From the NCBI GenBank assembly GCA_032622095.1, contig CP136063.1, positions 61,583,897 to 61,647,896 of the forward strand: a stretch of DNA of 64,000 bases, given 5' to 3'. The translations under genes were made by a program, and so were the position numbers. Below are positions 52,540 through 64,000 of the stretch, piece after piece. Every line of letters starts with the position of its first letter. Positions within the stretch are counted from its first letter, which is position 1. Source of the stretch: Siphonodentalium dalli (Eukaryota > Mollusca > Scaphopoda > Gadilida > Siphonodentaliidae). Under the pieces are notes generated by a model that saw only the letters and a list, made by a program, of their open reading frames with translations, did not search any database and was not told the origin of the DNA.

Positions 52540-53955
52540 CCATTATATAGTTACCGGGGTATTAAATGTTAGATCTGAATCGAAGACTCCTGTCCGGAAA
52601 TGCTTCTATAGATTAATATTCTTTTTATTTTCTGGTCGAAAAAGGTGTTGTTGTTTAGCTAACCAACAATAGTGCTTACTGTTGTGGACTTTGCTAACCC
52701 AATTTTTCCCAAATTGGATGGAGTCAAAATAAAGGTTTATGTTCACTTTTGTTAGTAATCACAATAACCAAACACACGAATGCAACATGTTATGGTGGAA
52801 TATGTTAAAAATACTAAATGTGAAAGGTTTTTAAAATCTATTTTTTCGAACCCAAAAATCAATAAACACAAAGTCCACATCAAAGAAAAAAATATGGCAA
52901 TTATACTGGCCACTATGAAGAATGATGAACAATAAAATAATATTCATATCTAGCAAGCATTCTTTGATAAAATTACTAAGAACCAATGTTTTATAAATAA
53001 TTGAGTATCTTGTCTGACATCGATTGTAGTGAGGTAGCTGTTAAGTGTTAATATATGTGGACAGTGGTGTGTTCTGAATCTCTTGACAAAAGAATTGTGC
53101 AATCCGGGTACCCCATAGCCACGAAACTAGGTCACCAATCAGCCTGAATCGGGATATAGTATTCTCATGGTTCAGCACTGGCTGATCATAATCCCAGCAG
53201 GCTTGAGTGATCATTATCTTGACCCATCAAATTCAGTTCCCAAATAGCTTTTTCTGAGCAATGAAATCTACCATTTGTAAACAACTGTTTCCAAGCCAAA
53301 ACTCTTAATAAAACTGAAGAAATGTGTTCATCATTCTTCACCGTGATCAGCACACATACCCATATCTTCTTCTTTTTTTTAGATAAGACCTTCGTGGTTG
53401 TTGAATTTGGGTTCGAAAAAATAGATTTTAGAAACTTCTATAAATTTCACATTTTGAATTTCTAAAACAATCTACAATGAATTATACTCTTTAAAATGTT
53501 GCATCCATTGGTTTGGTTACGGTGATTAATAATAAAAATGAACATAAACCTTTATGTTGAACTCCATCAAATTTGGGGGGAAATGGGTCAGCAAAGTCCT
53601 CAACAGAGACCATAAATTTTATGGTGTAATTTTGTCACAAATAAACATTAATTATACTCATTATCGCTTATAGCTATGGAATAAAATAATACAACCAATC
53701 AATCCGGGACAGTTGACGACGTTCGGTACGTAGCCATAGGAACAGCCAAATTATGTCTATCGCTATATAGTATCACCCGAATGGCGTGTAAAAATAGACA
53801 AATAAACGGGCCCAATAAAATATTCGAAATAAAATTAATATTAATTGATAAAAGCCTTCCGGACAGGGGTCTTCAGTTCATATTTATTATTTTACCTGTA
53901 TACCCACGCAACTATTTCAAATTTGTTATTTAAAGAGAAAATCCATCTTTAAAGA
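52540..53955. mobile_element. M1 MITE with F1 foldback insertion (copy 3)
   Basis: Counterpart of 5500-7282. F1 occupies about 52682-53604. Its flanking TTAA sites have mutated (TTGT and TCAA), consistent with an insertion older than the duplication. Confidence 0.75.
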
Positions 53956-54110
53956 TCATTATCTACATGTAAGTTGAACAGAATGCAATTAAACGGGACT
54001 ATTTCTCTCTCTTTAAGCACAAGCCCCAATCAACCCTGTCACTTGATCCTTTTATTCAGCTATTAAAAGGCATGTTTGTTGCAATATGGATAAGAAACAA
54101 ATATAAAGAT

Positions 54111-54272
54111 ATTATACAATATTGTGTACAGTATGTGTTTTTCTTGTACGAGTCCAGGTTGTGGTGAAAAGTCTTATTGGCCGAGACACGCTAGTGCCGA
54201 GTCCAATATGACTTTTCACCACAACCTAGACGAGTACAACAAAAACTCATACTGTACAAAACATTGTATAAT
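54111..54272. repeat. 162-bp palindromic element, copy 3
   Basis: Same architecture as 7398-7559 with a few compensated and uncompensated changes. Confidence 0.75.
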
Positions 54273-54777
54273 TACATTTTTTATTATCCATCTGTGTGTT
54301 TATCCAAATTTTGGGAATAAATCTTTTGTGGTTATTTTTGGTATTTGTCGGCACTTAATTTTGATCATTAGAAAGCATGATTTGCGAAAATAGAAGAAAC
54401 GCAATGCGGAAGTGAAACGTCTGCTAAAATCCATCAGTGTTGCGCGCGCAACACAATTTCGCCGATTCCTTTTGTAAAAGAGTTAATTCGTGACGTCGCG
54501 GAGTCCCAATGAAAAAGTGATATTGTACAGTCGGGAGTCCAATATTACTTTCGGGAGTCCAATATTACTTTCGGGAGTCCAATATGACTTTTTCCAGGAC
54601 TATCACGTGGCGGCTTTTGCCCAATCAGAAATGGTGTTAGTTAAAGGATGAATAATAATACTGCTTATTGATAAACTATGATTTTTAATTCATTCAAACG
54701 TCATAAAATCAACTCAAACTGAATATAAGATTCAACAATGCTAACACACAAACAAATTGTATGCGTTGAATACTATA

Positions 54778-59060
<4,283 letters not shown>

Positions 59061-60595
59061 GGATTCCTCTGATCTTGCTGCCACATTGCAACACATCTGT
59101 AGTATATTCTATTTCTAGTAGAGGATTTAGTACCCTATTACTATTGCAGGAACTTCGGACTGCTTGCCATATACATGTGGATTTACTGCACCTTGTACTT
59201 CTAGTGAGAGCTTACCAGCAACTTCTGACAGATATATACTACTAATAAAAGCTTGCCATTAACATCCAGCAGCTTTAATTCTACTATTGATACCTTGCCT
59301 TCCCCTTATAACGCCCTACCTAGTACTACCGAGAAAAGAAAGGTCAAACAAGCAGGGCCCGCAAAAGGCGATATGACAAGGCATCTTTAATTTTTATTTT
59401 TAAACTTATTCAACGCGGCTCTGACTCTGAAGAATATTGAAACCCTAACTCTGCAGAGGGAGCTGGAGTATTGGGGATTAAAATTTGGTGTGGACACACA
59501 AGCTGATCGAAACATATTAATAGAGTTATCTTTGTGGGTGAAAGAGATCAGTTATCCATACTCGTGTGTATTTATAAGTTAGTACCCTCCAATAAGATTG
59601 TAACAGTGGTTTGAAGTATATATTCTCAAAACTATGCTTGAATAAGAATTCTGGAAGTACAGACAATTGACTAAATATAAATATACATACCTGGTTTTGT
59701 GTTTATCCTTAATAGAATACTTCCTGATTTAAAACATTTGTGATCCAACTTTTATCAAATAAAAATAAATAATTATATATTAGAACATATATAGCTGGAA
59801 ATATATTCACGTTATTGTGTAACAGTAATCATCCAGCGTTTATATACTAAGCATTTCATATATACCCGCCCTCTTTATTGGCGTCAGACCAAACGAAACG
59901 GGCGTGAGCAATATAGCTTCAGCCAGTTACAGCATTTGTTCTTGTGAGCCGAACGTTTTTATATTCCTATAATACCCCATTAACTCGGACAAACCGATAC
60001 ACACACACACACTCTAAACGAAATTGTTTTTACTCAAAATAGAAACGTCAGCTAATTAACGGATACCTCGCGTTTTATATTCTATCTCTGTCTACTATTT
60101 AACAATTATTTACCAGCTGCTGTAGTACAAACCCTACCGCAGTTATCGTTCAGTTATACCCTACCCCATTAAAACATTGGCTCCGTGCCCCGCGGATTTG
60201 TTGTGGAAATATATTTTTTTTTACATAGACGTACACGTCACGCGCTATTCTCGTGATAACCTTCGCCGAATGGTTGCCTGGGACCTAGACATACGCTCGT
60301 TGTTTATGCGCTATTATGGTGATAACCTCAGCCGAATCGTTATATATAACCTAGACGTACGGGCCCTCCGATAACGCGCTATTCCCGTGATAACCGTGGC
60401 CCACTTGTTGCGGAAATATTTTGTTTGTCCTTGACCTAGTCGTACCCGCCACGATAACGCGCTATTCTGGTGATAACCTTCACCGATATATACACCCCCG
60501 CGGCGTGACCCGTAACCCATGATGGCACAGGAACAGGCGCTTATGGTTTAGGCAGTCAAATGGTATACTAGAAAACGTAGACTATACTACTTATA
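59061..60595. other. 3' flank of the polymerase exon up to the zinc-finger array
   Basis: No continuation of the polymerase (motif B NSxYG or motif C DTDS) was seen in the plus-strand frames. One ATG-less frame at 59391-59582 contains LQRELEYWGLKFGVD and is faintly reminiscent of a channel tetramerisation/BTB end, not more. A (CA)n tract lies near 60000. The right edge abuts the truncated finger at about 60595. Confidence 0.5.
60239..60490. repeat. Four diverged ~67-83-bp repeats with GCGCTATT...GTGATAACC
   Basis: Copies at 60239, 60306, 60373 and 60456 share ACGCGCTATTCTCGTGATAA and CCTAGACGTACG. They are not found near the zinc-finger arrays of copies 1 or 2, so they belong to the inserted block. 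Confidence 0.75.
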
Positions 60596-61239
60596 GTCAA
60601 AGTACTCATATGGGTAAATCCTTTCTGACACATATCACACTTATATGGATTGTCGCCCGTGTGGATCATCTTGTGCACAGTCAAATAATCCATACGGGTG
60701 AATCCTTTATGACAAATATCACACTTATATGGATTCTCGCCCGTGTGGATCCTCTTGTGTACAGTCAAATTACCCATCTTGGAGAATCCTTTATGACAAA
60801 TATCACACCTATACGGAATTTCGCCCGTGTGGATCCTCGTGTGTATAGTCAAATAACTCATCTGGGAGAATCCTTTCTGACAAATATCACATTTATATGG
60901 AGTATCACCCGTGTGGACGTTCATGTGCGCAGTGAGACTACTCTTCTGTGTGAATCCTTTCGGACATATGCCACACGAATATGGTTTCTCACCCGTGTGG
61001 ATCCTCTTGTGTACAGTCAAATAACTCATCTGGGTGAATCCTTTCTGACAAATATCACATTTATATGGAGTATCGCCCGTGTGGATCTTCATGTGCACAG
61101 TGAGACTACTCTTCTGGGTGAATCCTTTCGGACATATGTCACACGGATATGGTTTCTCGCCCGTGTGGATCCTCTTGTGAGCAGTCAAATGACTAATCTG
61201 AGAGAATCCTTTCTGACATATATCACATTGATATGTCAT
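60568..61239 (-). CDS. C2H2 zinc-finger protein, upstream half of the copy 3 array (7 fingers plus a truncated 8th)
   Basis: The 223-codon frame starts [18 protein letters not shown] like its copy 1 homologue and carries seven complete 28-residue fingers. Finger 8 breaks at THMSTLTI, after which non-finger residues follow to a stop: the polymerase block has cut the array between this leucine-threonine and the RCDIC of 55680. Contact positions again are mostly Gln/Ser/x/Val, with some change (RMDY, KMGN, HMST). As a protein it would be a nuclear DNA-binding factor without effector domain. Upstream are the single diverged finger (about 61310-61410) and the CACGTG array. Confidence 0.8.
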   Translation of the reverse strand: MTYQCDICQKGFSQISHLTAHKRIHTGEKPYPCDICPKGFTQKSSLTVHMKIHTGDTPYKCDICQKGFTQMSYLTVHKRIHTGEKPYSCGICPKGFTQKSSLTAHMNVHTGDTPYKCDICQKGFSQMSYLTIHTRIHTGEIPYRCDICHKGFSKMGNLTVHKRIHTGENPYKCDICHKGFTRMDYLTVHKMIHTGDNPYKCDMCQKGFTHMSTLTISSIVYVF

Positions 61240-61429
61240 CTTTCCTGTCTTTACTTTACAGTCGGATTACTATTTTATTGGACCCATTCTGCTATATATC
61301 AATTTTAGTTGTGTCTCATCCATGTGGATGCTCATTTGTCGAGTCAGATGATATCCAGTATATCCTGCTTCACAAACGTTACATCTAAACGAAGGATCGC
61401 ATGACTACGGATCCGCGTGTTAGTCATTT

Positions 61430-61600
61430 CACCGGATGAGTGTATGACGTGTCTCATCGGATGAGTGTATAGCGTGTCACGTGGTTCATCAGATGAGTGG
61501 CTGGCGTTCCACGTGGTCTCACATCGTATGAGTGTATGGCGTTCCACGCGGTCTCACACCGGTGACTATATGGCGTGTCACGTAGTCTCACACACTTTTC
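61430..61600. repeat. CACGTG-bearing tandem repeat upstream of the copy 3 array
   Basis: Five units homologous to 10497-10715. One unit has lost part of its sequence, and CACGTG is CACGCG in another. Confidence 0.6.
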
Positions 61601-62309
61601 TTCAAAGCCACGTGGACTCAAACACAAATGGATTATCTTATTAGCAAACGGTGTGACATATTTCCACCACCAAGGCACTGAAGTTTATTGTGTCCGTGTC
61701 CATGGTGCTGATCCAGAATATTAAAGGAAGTTGTATCTGAGCGGGTTTGTGTCCAGTTTAAAAGTTCGGAAGATCAAGCGGTCGTCAGCATAGCACTTGC
61801 TGGAGTCATAGGGCATGAAATTATCACTGGAATGAAAAGAAAATATCAAGATAAATGATAATATAATAAAACAGCGATCATGGTAAAGGGACAACACAAC
61901 GGTACATTATATCCAGTATATTCGGGCAGCAGAAACAACGCAACATTATATATCAAGTTTATCAATTATTTTGGTACATACATGTAGACAGGTGGTGCTG
62001 TTCCATCCCGTTTTTATCACTAAAATGTATTAAATCATTATTTTAAATCTCGGAGTAAATAAAGAGCGTTTAAACAGAATAAAAAGAGGCTCAGTGGAGA
62101 ATCCTGATATTATAGAAATTTGCCGACCCAAGCCCGTTAACAGACCTGTTGTCAAATCAAGCAGTAACCACCTCCTGTGTCAAGCTAAGATTGTGCAAAA
62201 TACTGGAGGCATGTATCTAAGTATTCTATATATAGAACAAATAATTGTCACATTAATTGATACTATATTTAGAACATTATAATAAAATAGTATAGAAATA
62301 AAATCAATA
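61601..62309. other. Conserved upstream sequence, copy 3
   Basis: Counterpart of 10720-11340. The AATAAAATCAAT at its end is the start of the M1-related fragment. No gene recognised. Confidence 0.5.
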
Positions 62310-63122
62310 ATGTGATCATACGTAAACGTAATTTGCGCCCGCTTGTTACTGTTCATGTGATTATCGGATGAATTTTTATCTTTAGAAGGAAATGATGATA
62401 AAACCTAACGGGACACAAGGAAATAATATATACAATGTATGTAAATAATCACATATAACGTAAATGTGGATGTTTAGCCTGCCATGTCATACGAGACTGA
62501 GCTGTCTGGCCATCGACGCAGTCCTGTCTAGAATTTTGCGCGCCGGTGTAGGTAGTGACGTCACGATGTACGTCTTGGTGTCATGACGGCTTTACTGGTT
62601 TCCCAAGAAGCAATCTTAAAATGACTCTGCAATCTTTCAATCGGAACTTAAAGTTTCCGTTTGTCGGCCTTGACCTTTGAGAATATTTCATCAATCTTTT
62701 AGGCGGAAATACCGTTAGAAAATTGAAGATAATATGTAAACGGCCAGCAAGGTCGCTTGTTTCAATTGTGTTTCAATTTACATTCACTTTTTGAAAATAT
62801 ATTTGGCTTTAGGAGCATGATGTTCCTACATATGATGAAGTATAGCTAACAGTTGCTAGATCAAAGTTTTTTATTTTCGCCCTGGAGCATTTTGCCCAAT
62901 TACACATTTCGAGGTGGCATTAATCAATACAAAATGGCGGCCGTCGCCAACAATCATTTTTGGACTCAGCTGACCTTTGAATTATGAATAAATTATTCTA
63001 CTTTAGGTAATTTAATCTATTTTTAGAGTGGGCTGAAAAAGTTGATTAGTATATCTCATATTCGCATACGTATACCCTAGGTCGCTTCGCTTCCGCGGCT
63101 TCGCCACGGGAGAGCGGGCGCT
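62310..63122. other. Insertion splitting the M1-related fragment in copy 3
   Basis: Copy 2 reads AAATCAATATTAATTG without a break. Here 0.8 kb intervenes, with GCGCCCGCT near its left edge and the inverse AGCGGGCGC at its right edge, suggesting a small DNA element. No coding sequence or clear target duplication. Confidence 0.45.
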
Positions 63123-63234
63123 ATTAATTGATAGAATCTTTTCCTGGCAGGGATTTCCACCTCTTACGTATTATTTCATACACAGGAAACTATATCAAAT
63201 TTGTTATTCAAAGAGATAATCCATCTTTAAGATT
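63123..63234. mobile_element. M1-related MITE end, copy 3
   Basis: Counterpart of 11345-11455. Confidence 0.6.
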
Positions 63235-63379
63235 ATAATCGCCCATTATTTGACCATGAAATATGTTATAGGTTCCATTGCAGTCCTGGTTATATACCGG
63301 TAGTCTATATTATTGTGCTCCAGTCAACCACTGACATATCGTTGATGAAATTGTGCATGTTTATCATTGTCACTTTGGT

Positions 63380-64000
63380 ATAAAACGAAAACATCTGTTT
63401 GTTACTTTTAGCTCCTTTATCCACAAGAAGGTAAATAGGCAAGCGATGAGTTATGTCTTCCACAAAAAATACCAGCAGAAAATTATTAGATGACAGTTGG
63501 ATAATATGATGTCAATGGGGGTTGCACGGCATTCTGTTATTCTTGTGGGTTTAGTTATTGTTCGTAGAAACATAAATGACTTCAATCGGTTTAAGACATT
63601 CTTATGGCATTATCAGTATTTATGTTTATGTTGAAATCCCCCACCAGGAAACATTATTTTTTCTCCTTATATATTTAGTTAATTAGTAAAGTTTTTTCAA
63701 GAAAGATATTGACGTCAGAATGTGGGCATCCAATTTGATTATTGTTTAAATGATCACGGATTTCAATAAATAATCTTTCAAAGATTTTCGTGAATATAGA
63801 TAAGTCTGCTCGAACTTGTGCTTTAATGTTATCATTAACATAAATTCCAACCCACCCCCTTCTCTGTCATTCCTATGGTTTTCATATAAATAGTAACTCC
63901 CCGTTTTGTCGGTCCATTGGAGACTCAGCTGTCGGCCAAGTTTCAATAACACCTATTAACGAACCAAAGCCGGACGATTTGGGTCGTGTAATTATAGACT
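63380..64000 (-). pseudogene. Decayed LINE endonuclease fragment, copy 3
   Basis: Counterpart of 11545-12330, with additional small deletions. It runs to the window edge. Confidence 0.7.

Overview
This window looks like animal nuclear DNA. It has no operons; instead it holds C2H2 zinc-finger arrays, non-LTR retrotransposon pieces, many TTAA-flanked MITEs, minisatellites and candidate splice sites. Frequent ACCGGT/TACATGTA words, (GACG)n-bearing repeats and a Helentron-like element point to a lophotrochozoan, most likely a mollusc. That is an inference. I found no rRNA, tRNA or CRISPR array.

Layout. Positions 1-2440 hold the 5' part of a LINE on the minus strand. The rest is built on a unit seen three times. 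Copy 1 is 2848-16620. Copy 2 is 24880-50520 and carries large insertions. Copy 3 is 50933-64000 and runs off the window. Each unit has a minus-strand array of 84-bp zinc-finger repeats followed by a decayed LINE endonuclease fragment. Copies 1 and 2 continue into a 37-bp minisatellite and TTAA MITEs. Between copies 1 and 2 (about 16.6-24.9 kb) lie MITEs and a 4.3-kb DNA transposon with long inverted repeats and a broken gene.

The paralogous copies serve as empty sites for one another, so several insertions can be read to the base or nearly so: MITEs at TTAA, a 2.4-kb hAT-like element (46298-48729), a truncated LINE (14290 to about 15.25 kb), and a head-to-tail pair of rolling-circle-type elements (32009-35797 and 35798-42949). 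That pair shares about 505 bp of 5' end and 242 bp of 3' end at about 99% identity but has unrelated interiors. It ends in a perfect 9-bp stem hairpin and made no target duplication.

The most striking gene is a 1121-codon open exon (55695-59060, plus strand) lying between the two halves of the copy 3 zinc-finger array. It encodes five N-terminal zinc fingers, an OTU-like Cys/His region, a sixth finger, the three exonuclease motifs and motif A of a family-B (protein-primed-like) DNA polymerase, then a Vsr-like endonuclease. It stops before polymerase motifs B and C. No capsid, ATPase or integrase gene is visible beside it, so it is either an exon of a larger gene or a truncated virus-like mobile element.

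Likely intact coding potential is limited to the 17-finger frame at 8871-10313, the 7-finger frame at 60568-61239 and the polymerase exon. The remaining frames are relics or shadows.
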